DNA from: Ignavibacteriales bacterium
Lineage (GTDB): Bacteria; Bacteroidota; Ignavibacteria; Ignavibacteriales; Ignavibacteriaceae
Reading direction: 5' to 3'
DNA: 64,000 nucleotides
Assembly: GCA_016714125.1 (NCBI GenBank)
Contig: JADJNX010000001.1
Coordinates: 186,001-250,000 of the forward strand
How positions within the stretch are numbered: position 1 is the first letter of the stretch; each line of letters starts with the position of its first letter. Shown here one piece after another: positions 39,130 to 46,659 of the stretch. The position numbers and the translations under genes are program-made. The notes under the pieces are model-generated. The model was not told the origin of the DNA and searched no databases. It was given only the letters and a program-made list of their open reading frames with translations.

Positions 39130-41361
39130 ATGTTACTCAAAAATAAGAGTTTCACTTTTCAACAATCGAATTTGAGAATTTTATTCTTCATTCTGACCAT
39201 AACAGGATTCCTGTTTACTGCGTCCGCGCAGGTACCGGGAATCACCAATCAACTAATAGCGCCTACTACAGTAGAAAACTCACTTTTTAACCTGCAACAT
39301 TTGTATGAAAATTCTTTTGTAGCCATAGTTAACGGCTGTGCAATTTTCAGAACTGATGATGGGGGCTCCACTTGGAAGAATATAACACCGGAATATTTTG
39401 TTGTGGCTGCTAAAAATCTTTTGGCAATCACTCCGCAAAGATGGGTTGGAATGACCGGTCATGGCTTCATGTTTGCAACAGTGGATGGTGGAAATAGTTT
39501 TAGCATCCAGGATATTGCGGTAGGATACAATGGTGATTACGACGCTTATTCAATGAGTTTTGGTGATTCACTTCACGGAGTGGCAAGGTTCTCCAATTCT
39601 TACAATAATAACAAACTTTTTATTACCACTACCGGTGGACTCTATTGGTCCAGTTTAACACTTCCGGAAAACAGCGGATATTCTGATGTTGTTATGTTTC
39701 CGGGGAATGTGATTCTCGTCAGGTGTGAATCGAAGATTTTAAGATCCACTAATCTTGGACTTTCATGGACAACCACATTCCCAAAAGCCAATAATAGCAT
39801 TTTCAAATTTGATGATTCAACCGCTCTCATGCGTGTCAAAAGCGATTCAGTGTATAAATCGACTGACAAAGGGCTTTCATGGAAAACAATTGCGAGAACC
39901 CAAAATATTGATAATCTACTATATGCGACCAGAATTCCCGATGGGTCAATATATCATTTTCAACCCGGAGGCAGAGAGTTGTATATCTCTCGTGACACGT
40001 GTAAAAGCTTTTCGCTTATAAAAACTCTCCTTTATTATGGCAGCGAGTCAAGACAGTACAGAGCACTTTGTATGGTAACCCCTGATCAAGGGCTTGCAGT
40101 TGGGGACAGAGGCACCGTAACTGCTTTAAATGGTCCAAAACTTGACTTAATTGATGTTTCGAAAAATCATCTGTGGGCAAATGAATCTTTCTGGGTCGAT
40201 ACAACTTTCGCAATTTCCGGTCAGGGGGAACGGACGACAGATGGTGGTAAAACCTGGGCTCGCATCGCCTTTCCGCATCAAAATAACATGACATCTTTTC
40301 CCATTATGTTCGAAAGTGGAACCGGAGTTATCGCCCAAAACAGAGTCGTGTTAGACTGGCCTAACCCGACTAAAAAATTCCTTGATATTGCCGTTACAAA
40401 AGATTCCGGAATGATTTGGCAAGGAAGAGTTTCAATCGAATCATTTGAGGCTCACGCGAGTACAGCAGTAAGCGATTCAATTTTTGTTGTTCTTGCCGAT
40501 AACAATTCGATTAACCGTATTGTGAAATTTTATATTATAGATTTCAGATCAGGTAACGGTGTTGCAAGTGAACGGATTGCTGACAAGGTCTATTATTCAG
40601 TTGCTGCTTTACCGGAGAAGAATGCTTTGATAGCATTAACTACTGATAAATTATATATAAGTTATGATACCGTCCGAACCTGGACTCTGCTTTATGCCCC
40701 AACTTTCCCCGTTTCCTTCGACTACACAAAGATAGTGACGGCTCCAGGAGGTCGTATCCTGCTGTTTTCAAATAATTCTCAATGCATTGAATCTTCAGAT
40801 TATGGAATAACTTGGAGCATAAGACCCGGGTATGCCCAAAATGCTTCAACTTCAACTGGTAGATTCGCAGTGAATCATGATGGAATAATCGCCTACGGTA
40901 AATCCCAAAATTTACATCTATGGTACCCCGATGGTTCACAGAAGTTAATTCACAAGTTTTTATCCACTACAGAGGTCACTTCGATCCAATTTGTTGGTTC
41001 GGATATTTTATATGTCCACACCAACTTTCAATCACTTCACAAGTTTACACTTGATTCCACTTTGACATCTGTAATAGCCGAAGAACCTCTTTTACCGGAG
41101 ACAACCGAACTGATACAAAACTACCCAAATCCGTTTAACCCTGTGACTACGATAACATTTCGTCTCACAAATCCGGGTTTAACCTCAGGAGTGGTATATG
41201 ATATTCTTGGAAGGGAAGTTGTAACCCTGTTGAAAAATGAAATGCCGTCGGGAGACCACCAGATAGACTTTAACGCGGATGCCCTCCCCTCAGGAATATA
41301 TATATTCCGATTGACATCAACAGGATATAGCAGGACGATTAAGATGGTGCTTTGCCGATGA
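39130..41361 (+). CDS. Secreted YCF48/BNR-repeat protein with sorting domain (paralogue A)
   Basis: 743 residues from the ATG at 39130, which has GGGA seven bases upstream; a GTG at 39118 is an alternative. Signal peptide NLRILFFILTITGFLFTASA. Multiple beta-propeller-like repeats with the BNR pattern: RTDDGGSTWKN, ATVDGGNSFS, TDKGLSWKT, ERTTDGGKTWARI, SSDYGITWS. The C-terminus is a T9SS type A tail (IQNYPNPFNPVTTITF, then PSGIYIFRLTSTGYSRTIKM). Likely exported and surface-bound or released. It is convergent with a paralogue. Function unknown. Confidence 0.88.
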   Translation: MLLKNKSFTFQQSNLRILFFILTITGFLFTASAQVPGITNQLIAPTTVENSLFNLQHLYENSFVAIVNGCAIFRTDDGGSTWKNITPEYFVVAAKNLLAITPQRWVGMTGHGFMFATVDGGNSFSIQDIAVGYNGDYDAYSMSFGDSLHGVARFSNSYNNNKLFITTTGGLYWSSLTLPENSGYSDVVMFPGNVILVRCESKILRSTNLGLSWTTTFPKANNSIFKFDDSTALMRVKSDSVYKSTDKGLSWKTIARTQNIDNLLYATRIPDGSIYHFQPGGRELYISRDTCKSFSLIKTLLYYGSESRQYRALCMVTPDQGLAVGDRGTVTALNGPKLDLIDVSKNHLWANESFWVDTTFAISGQGERTTDGGKTWARIAFPHQNNMTSFPIMFESGTGVIAQNRVVLDWPNPTKKFLDIAVTKDSGMIWQGRVSIESFEAHASTAVSDSIFVVLADNNSINRIVKFYIIDFRSGNGVASERIADKVYYSVAALPEKNALIALTTDKLYISYDTVRTWTLLYAPTFPVSFDYTKIVTAPGGRILLFSNNSQCIESSDYGITWSIRPGYAQNASTSTGRFAVNHDGIIAYGKSQNLHLWYPDGSQKLIHKFLSTTEVTSIQFVGSDILYVHTNFQSLHKFTLDSTLTSVIAEEPLLPETTELIQNYPNPFNPVTTITFRLTNPGLTSGVVYDILGREVVTLLKNEMPSGDHQIDFNADALPSGIYIFRLTSTGYSRTIKMVLCR

Positions 41362-41370
41362 GCATTTGAG

Positions 41371-41435
41371 AGACCTGAGTGACTTGATAGACTTGTGTTT
41401 TAAAGTTCTAAAATGCTAAAATCCTAAAGTCCTCA
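41371..41435. repeat. Degenerate repeat between convergent paralogues
   Basis: Contains CCTGAGTGACTTGA, identical to 14 bases at 38961, and then AAGTTCTAAAATGCTAAAAT, mixing the two octamer flavours. It fills the 71-base gap between two convergent stop codons. Confidence 0.6.
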
Positions 41436-43661
41436 CCTCACAAGCATCATCTTGATCGTTCCGGAGTAACCTTTTGTCGTAAGTCTAAAAAAGTATATTC
41501 CTGAAGGAAGGTCCATTGCATTAAAGTCAAGCTGATGCTGTCCGGCAGGCAATTCTTCGTTTACAAGAGTAGTCACTTCTCTTCCGAGAATATCATAAAC
41601 AACACCTTTCGTCAGTCCGGAATTGGCTAGATCGAATGTAACCTTTGTTACGGGATTAAAGGGATTTGGATAATTCTGGACGAGATTCGCTTTTTCGGGT
41701 GTGAGAAGTTGTTCCGCTTTCGCAGATGTCAAAGCAGAATCGAGCGTGAACTTCAAAACTGCCTGTTGGTTGGTACTGACGAAAATGGTGTTCTTCCCAA
41801 CAAATTGGACGGATGTTATATATGTCCTGTAAAGAAACTGGTGAAGAATTCTCTTTGTACCATCAGGATGCCATAAAACCAGTTTATCGTCCACTCTATA
41901 AGCAATTAACCCGTCGGGACTCGCAGCATACGGTCCGGAGTATTGTGCCATAACAGGACTTGTGTCATTCCTCTGATGCCAGGTCACGCCATTATCGGAT
42001 GACTCTAAACAGAAATTCTGATTCACGATCAAAATTATCCTGTTTTCTGTCACGAATATGTCTCCGCTTGCGAGGTTGGCTGAACTAGGAAGATTTGCAA
42101 ATGGATACCACACTTTTCCTGTGTCCTGGCTGATGTAAACGATGTTGCCGGCGGTTGCAAGCAGGGCATTTTTTGAAGGATATGCAGTGACTTTGTAGAA
42201 ATCCATCGTACTTGTTCGCTCTGTAATCTGCAATGACTTGTTGTTGAACGAAAAAAAGTAGAACTTTACCAAAAAGTTATTTGCTCTTCTCCCCAATACA
42301 ACAAACAAAGAGTCATTCAGTGCGGAAACATCCAAACCCTGAAATCTCACATCCGACCGTCTCCCCTGCCACGTTTTCCCCGAGTCAGTTGAGGCGGCTA
42401 TATCGAGGTAGCGATCATCAACAGGAGGAGGCCAGGAAACCACCATTCTGTTCTGGCCTATGACTGCATAACCACTCTTACCGGCGACGGGTAGGCAAGT
42501 CCTGCCAACCTCGTGGGGAAAAGATGCCACATTCCATTTTTTACCACCGTCAGTTGTAAATTCACCCTGACCTGAAATGCTAAAAATGGTGTCAACCCAG
42601 AATGTTTCTCTGGCATAAAGATGATTTCGTGATACTTGTGTCAATTCAAGTCTTGGACCGTCTAAAGCCGTTACAGTCCCCCTGTCCCCGACTGCAATAC
42701 CGTGATAACGGGAAAACATAACATAAGACCGATAAAATCTCATAGAGTTTCCTGTTCCCGGAAGATACTGTATCTCGTTGAAACTTTTGCAGGTATCTGT
42801 TGAGATTGATAGCACTCCGAGGCTGGGTTGGAAGTGAAATACCGTGCCATCGGCTAATCTCATCATACCAAGGGGTTTGACATTTGGAGGAACCATCCCT
42901 GTTGTTTGCCAGGTAATTCCTTTGTCTGTTGTTCTGAGTATCGAATCTGCTGCTGTTGAGATGAAAGCGATTGAATCATTAAATTTTAAAAACCCGGAAA
43001 CTTTCATCGGGAATACATTCGTCCAGGTGGTGCCGGTATTGGTTGATCGAAGTACTTCATGGGTGGTCGCCTGTAAAATTATATTTCCCGGGAACATTAT
43101 AGCCTGCAGACAATAATCAACCGAAGGGACTCTGATCCTTGTCCAATTCAACCCTCCATCCTGAGTAGAATGAAAGTACTCTTTCTCGCTATCGTTTATA
43201 AACCTAATTATTCCGTTTAAAGAATCTATGAAACTGATCGAACCCTGGTCATAAATACCATCAAAACCGTACCCGGGCCTTGATGAGGTAAAGTTTTCTC
43301 CGCCATCTGTGGTGAGAAAAACATATCCCAGACCAGTCACTCCCAACCATCTTGTAGGGGTTATTACCTGAAGTTCTTTAATACCGGTCATAAACGGTCG
43401 GGTGGTTATCTCCCGCCAGCTAAGACCACGATCATCGGTTCTCACAATTGTATTGCCGTTACCCACAGCTATGGCGGAATTCTCATTTATTGGTCTAACT
43501 AAATCCAGATCGTGTTCAATTGGAGAAGGGGCGATTAACTTGGTGGAGATACTCTGTGCCTGAACAGAAAGTGGTGTTAAAAGGCATAGCAACAGGAAGG
43601 CGAGCGGTAATGATATCACGTGCGCCTGTTTACGCGGTGTTTTCCTTCGAAGTAGTGACAT
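41433..43661 (-). CDS. Secreted YCF48/BNR-repeat protein with sorting domain (paralogue B)
   Basis: 742 residues, intact. Signal-anchor-like N-terminus (VISLPLAFLLLCLLTPLSVQ) ending AQSIS. BNR-type repeats align along the whole length with paralogue A: RTDDRGLSWREI, LTTDGGENF, STQDGGLNWTRI, RTTDKGITWQT, FTTDGGKKWNV, SSDNGVTWHQ. Shared blocks include VMFPGN/IMFPGN and GDRGTVTAL. The tail is VQNYPNPFNPVTKVTFDLAN and PSGIYFFRLTTKGYSGTIKM. A and B are plainly the product of an inverted duplication. Confidence 0.88.
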   Translation of the reverse strand: MSLLRRKTPRKQAHVISLPLAFLLLCLLTPLSVQAQSISTKLIAPSPIEHDLDLVRPINENSAIAVGNGNTIVRTDDRGLSWREITTRPFMTGIKELQVITPTRWLGVTGLGYVFLTTDGGENFTSSRPGYGFDGIYDQGSISFIDSLNGIIRFINDSEKEYFHSTQDGGLNWTRIRVPSVDYCLQAIMFPGNIILQATTHEVLRSTNTGTTWTNVFPMKVSGFLKFNDSIAFISTAADSILRTTDKGITWQTTGMVPPNVKPLGMMRLADGTVFHFQPSLGVLSISTDTCKSFNEIQYLPGTGNSMRFYRSYVMFSRYHGIAVGDRGTVTALDGPRLELTQVSRNHLYARETFWVDTIFSISGQGEFTTDGGKKWNVASFPHEVGRTCLPVAGKSGYAVIGQNRMVVSWPPPVDDRYLDIAASTDSGKTWQGRRSDVRFQGLDVSALNDSLFVVLGRRANNFLVKFYFFSFNNKSLQITERTSTMDFYKVTAYPSKNALLATAGNIVYISQDTGKVWYPFANLPSSANLASGDIFVTENRIILIVNQNFCLESSDNGVTWHQRNDTSPVMAQYSGPYAASPDGLIAYRVDDKLVLWHPDGTKRILHQFLYRTYITSVQFVGKNTIFVSTNQQAVLKFTLDSALTSAKAEQLLTPEKANLVQNYPNPFNPVTKVTFDLANSGLTKGVVYDILGREVTTLVNEELPAGQHQLDFNAMDLPSGIYFFRLTTKGYSGTIKMMLVR

Positions 43662-43740
43662 TTCATTCTCAATATTTTAAGATGAATACAACAAAACTAA
43701 ACTATTTTTCTCAATTCCACAAATTCAAAATTCCAAAATT

Positions 43741-43817
43741 TTCTGGTTCTAAAGTTCTAAAGTTCTAGAGTTCTCTGGTTCTAAAGTTCTAAAGTTCTAA
43801 AGCTCTAAGGTTCTCTC
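43741..43817. repeat. Octanucleotide array in the GT2 3' end
   Basis: Unit AAGTTCTA, with variants GAGTTCTC, TGGTTCTA and AAGCTCTA. A 32-bp higher-order unit (four octamers) occurs at 43743-43774 and 43775-43806. The GT2 stop codon (43797-43799) and its last codons are written in octamer sequence. Confidence 0.85.
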
Positions 43818-44618
43818 AATCCCAAACGGCGTAAAGGCGAGAGCCTCTTTCTTCACCTGCGCAAACAGTTCAAGATTTTCCTGTGGGCGGGGTTGAAGTT
43901 TGTGGTCGAGGTGATATTGGACGGCGATGTGGTTTAATGATCGAATCTCGATATCAAGGAGTTCGAGGCGGTATTGGATATCGGAGTCCTCCCCTACTGA
44001 GGCAGCCTCATATCTTTCATCAAATCCGTTGATTCGAAGAATGTCTTTTTTGTGAAGAGAAAAATTGCAGCCTACGATGCCCCTTTTCTTTTTGTTAAAA
44101 TATTTGAGGATCGTCTCATTTTCTGTGTAAAACCCTTTTTCAACATCAAATGAGTCACCAAAGAGCCCATCGAGCACAACCCTGCTGAAATGGTGTTCCA
44201 ACCAGCCAATTCGAACCTTCGTCGGAGAAAGTTTTTCAGTCAGTTTTTGTGAAAGATTTACTCTCCTGCCGGTTAGTGTCAGATTCTCAAGAGCATTATT
44301 AACATGTCCCGACACAAATTTGGAGTGAGGTATGCAATCACCATCAATAAAAATGAGATATGGAGAGCGGGAAGCCATTATGGCTTTGTTTAATATTTTG
44401 TTTTTTCTGAATCCTTTGTCGGGATGCCAGACATGCAAAATCGGAAATGAATAGAGGGCGGTCAGTTTTTCGATTTCTGCCACAACATCGGATGGTGAAC
44501 CATCGTCGGCAATTATTATCTCAAAATCTTTGTTGTTTTGCCGTTCAAATCCGGCGAGAACCATTTTAAGATATTTAAGATTTTTATAAAATGAAATAAT
44601 TACCGACGATGAAAGCAT
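43797..44618 (-). CDS. Family 2 glycosyltransferase
   Basis: 273 residues. GT-A fold: MLSSSVIISFYKNLKYLKMV, then IIIADDGSPSDVV (UDP-sugar Asp), YLIFIDGDCIPH (DxD-like metal site) and GCNFSLHKKDILRINGFDER with a catalytic-type EDSD (VGEDSDIQYRLE). Like core- or O-antigen-type transferases with a galactosyl branch. It follows a C1 peptidase by 3 bases. The last residues ERTLEL are encoded by octamer-repeat DNA, so the C-terminus has probably been rewritten by repeat growth. Confidence 0.9.
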   Translation of the reverse strand: MLSSSVIISFYKNLKYLKMVLAGFERQNNKDFEIIIADDGSPSDVVAEIEKLTALYSFPILHVWHPDKGFRKNKILNKAIMASRSPYLIFIDGDCIPHSKFVSGHVNNALENLTLTGRRVNLSQKLTEKLSPTKVRIGWLEHHFSRVVLDGLFGDSFDVEKGFYTENETILKYFNKKKRGIVGCNFSLHKKDILRINGFDERYEAASVGEDSDIQYRLELLDIEIRSLNHIAVQYHLDHKLQPRPQENLELFAQVKKEALAFTPFGIERTLEL

Positions 44619-44621
44619 AAT

Positions 44622-45836
44622 CTATTTTAGTCCTTTAACTGCACTTTTGTGGATCATGTAACCCATCATTTTTAATTTTACATAATCTTCGCGATACATC
44701 ATGTAGCCGGGGTTGGGTGAATTAAAAGAACCTGCTCCGGACTCCCTGATCAAAAACCAGGTGTATCCATTTTTTTCTGTGGAACCGATACAGTGAATTC
44801 CGTGATCGTCAGTTGTTTGTCCATTCACAAATCGAAAAACTCTTGAATCTTCATTGATTGCGGCAGGGTTGATATCAAAATCAGGGACTATAGCCAATCC
44901 GGAAAATCCGTCTATTCCGGGTTCTGAGACATCACCAAAAAATGCTGCGGTATAACCATTTTTAATAGCTTCTTTAAGGGTGCCCATAAATTCATCAAGC
45001 GGCATGTTGTAATAATCGGTGTTTCTCCACCAGTTATCTGGAACATCATAAATTACATAACTTCCGTAAGGTTGATTTTTGATCGACATTACAGCAATAT
45101 AATCATCAAGGTTGATCTGTAAATAATCTTTCAGGAAGGTATTGGATGTCCAGTTTTTACCCCCATAAGTAAAGTTTTCAGGAGGAGTACCCATGTATTT
45201 GTCCAAAATGGTTTTCACACCTGAGACGATAAAATCTTCTCCCCAGGTTTGATTCTCTTTTGATTTATTCAAAAATGCAGAAAATTCATTAAATAAATCC
45301 TGGTGATCATAAAATTTTTGTTCGGGGAGCAGACCTGAATAAACCTCATAAGGGACTGCACCATATTTTTTAAAATTCTTTTGTAATGCGTTCCCCTGGG
45401 ATCCTTCTCCAAGCGCCGAATTTCCTCTTTCATTGGCAAATCGTTTTGCTTTTTCAATATATTCCCAATAAACCGTATAAAGTTCTGAAATCTCAACTTC
45501 TTTTCCGGTTAATCGTTTTACTTCTGATTCAAAAAATGAAGTTGTCGAAAATGACCAGCAGGTTCCGGTTCTTCCCTGTGATTGTGGCTTATTGTGCCAA
45601 TAATATTTGAAATCGCCCGGTCCGGAGGGGTGTTCAATTGCCGAAACATCAGCTTTTAATGACTGCTTTTTAACTGCAGGATTTTTTGAACCAAGATATG
45701 TGTCAATTCCTTTTTGAATTGTATCCCAATAACCAGATTTGGGTTCCTTGAATTCTACTTTTGTGGAGTTGTTTTGCGCCAAAAGGGATGAACCAACAAA
45801 CAAAAGCGTAATCGCTAAAAGTACAAACTTTTTCAT
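44622..45836 (-). CDS. C1-family peptidase (bleomycin-hydrolase/aminopeptidase C-like), secreted
   Basis: 404 residues with signal peptide MKKFVLLAITLLFVGSSLLA. The catalytic Cys is in QGRTGTCWSFSTTSFFESE (about residue 93), the oxyanion Gln just before it, and the His in DDHGIHCIGSTEKNG. The usual Asn region is WFLIRESGAGSFN, as in Bacteroidota C1B members. The papain-like fold is clear; substrate is unknown. The gene is upstream of, and probably co-transcribed with, the GT2. Confidence 0.9.
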   Translation of the reverse strand: MKKFVLLAITLLFVGSSLLAQNNSTKVEFKEPKSGYWDTIQKGIDTYLGSKNPAVKKQSLKADVSAIEHPSGPGDFKYYWHNKPQSQGRTGTCWSFSTTSFFESEVKRLTGKEVEISELYTVYWEYIEKAKRFANERGNSALGEGSQGNALQKNFKKYGAVPYEVYSGLLPEQKFYDHQDLFNEFSAFLNKSKENQTWGEDFIVSGVKTILDKYMGTPPENFTYGGKNWTSNTFLKDYLQINLDDYIAVMSIKNQPYGSYVIYDVPDNWWRNTDYYNMPLDEFMGTLKEAIKNGYTAAFFGDVSEPGIDGFSGLAIVPDFDINPAAINEDSRVFRFVNGQTTDDHGIHCIGSTEKNGYTWFLIRESGAGSFNSPNPGYMMYREDYVKLKMMGYMIHKSAVKGLK

Positions 45837-45930
45837 GATAAAGTTGCCATAAATGATAAAAATTATCTCGAAAAATAGGAATATTTTATTAAACTTAAGG
45901 ACATTTACTACAGTATGTACCAGATTCTAA

Positions 45931-46030
45931 TAAACACCCTCTGTGGGCTCTGTGGGCTCCGTGGTTTTAAGCTATTTCTCTGTATTCCGGATCCTCCTCT
46001 GTGCGCTCTGTGTGCTCCGTGGTTTTACCT
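45931..46030. repeat. 10-bp-unit CTCTGTGGGC array, two copies
   Basis: Two 30-base copies of the form CTCTGTGxGC-TCTGTGxGCT-CCGTGGTTTT start near 45938 and 45998. They lie in the 266-base gap between the C1 peptidase start (45836) and the ferredoxin terminator. A 60-codon plus-strand frame over it is a repeat artefact. No other signal was found in the gap. Confidence 0.7.
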
Positions 46031-46046
46031 AATCCTAAGCATCGGC

Positions 46047-46080
46047 AAAAAAAAAGCTGCCCTCGTTACCGGGAGCAGCT
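46047..46080 (-). terminator. Rho-independent terminator of the ferredoxin gene
   Basis: On the minus strand AGCTGCTCCC-ggtaacga-GGGCAGCT with a one-base bulge, followed by T8. It begins 23 bases beyond the ferredoxin stop. Confidence 0.88.
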
Positions 46081-46102
46081 CAAACCATCATCAATAAAAA
46101 AA

Positions 46103-46402
46103 TTATCTGCCGATTCCGTCTAATTTTGCTTTTTTAGCGAGAAGTTCGTCATTGCTTTCCTGTCTGTCTGGATCAGGCACAATTGCGTCTGATGGACATG
46201 CTGGAATACATTGTGGTTCATCGTGGAAACCAACACATTCGGTGCATTTATCAAATGCAATGTATGTATGGTCATCGCTGAGTGCTGGATGAGAATCTCC
46301 GCCCAACATCCATTCGTCGCCTGCTGCATAGATAGCGTTGTTTGGACATTCAACTTCACATGCCTGGCATGAGATGCAATCGTCAGTTATAAGTACTGCC
46401 AT
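46103..46402 (-). CDS. 2[4Fe-4S] ferredoxin, YfhL type
   Basis: 99 residues. Cluster I: CISCQACEVECPNNAI. Cluster II: CTECVGFHDEPQCIPACPSDAI, with the 8-residue insertion between the second and third Cys that marks the YfhL/Alvin group. The C-terminal extension is charged. A soluble low-potential electron carrier. A near-consensus sigma-54 promoter lies upstream (46487-46504) and a terminator downstream, so it is a single-gene unit. Confidence 0.93.
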   Translation of the reverse strand: MAVLITDDCISCQACEVECPNNAIYAAGDEWMLGGDSHPALSDDHTYIAFDKCTECVGFHDEPQCIPACPSDAIVPDPDRQESNDELLAKKAKLDGIGR

Positions 46403-46486
46403 GATACAATTCCTTCTTCTTTAATTTTCTTTATTTAAATCAGTAAAATTTCACTAAATTCAATCCAAAACCAATCGCTGTATATT

Positions 46487-46504
46487 AAGCAATATCTGTG
46501 CCAA
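46487..46504 (-). promoter_or_regulatory. Sigma-54 promoter (-24/-12) of the ferredoxin gene
   Basis: Minus strand TTGGCACAGATATTGCTTA-like: TGGCAC-AGATA-TTGCT, a consensus match. GG (46501-46502) and GC (46489-46490) are 10 bases apart. It is about 85 bases from the ATG at 46402. No paired enhancer palindrome is seen upstream of it. Confidence 0.82.
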
Positions 46505-46579
46505 AGGATAGTTCCTGTGATTCAAATATTAATAAGTGCCTAAACAGCTTGAAAACAAAGTTTTTGCTAAATCAAAAAC

Positions 46580-46613
46580 AAAAAAGGGAGCGCCAACCGG
46601 CACTCCCTTTTTT
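46580..46613. terminator. Bidirectional terminator after the TonB receptor
   Basis: AAAAAAGGGAG-cgccaaccggca-CTCCCTTTTTT: a perfect 11-bp stem with A and T runs in the stem itself. It follows the minus-strand receptor by 47 bases. Confidence 0.88.
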
Positions 46614-46659
46614 CAATCTTTAGAATTCTTCCAATAAATGAAAATTTATTTCTTAATTT

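Noticed and set aside
45915..46097. 60-codon plus-strand frame
   Set aside because: It is produced by the CTCTGTGGGC array and overlaps the ferredoxin terminator.
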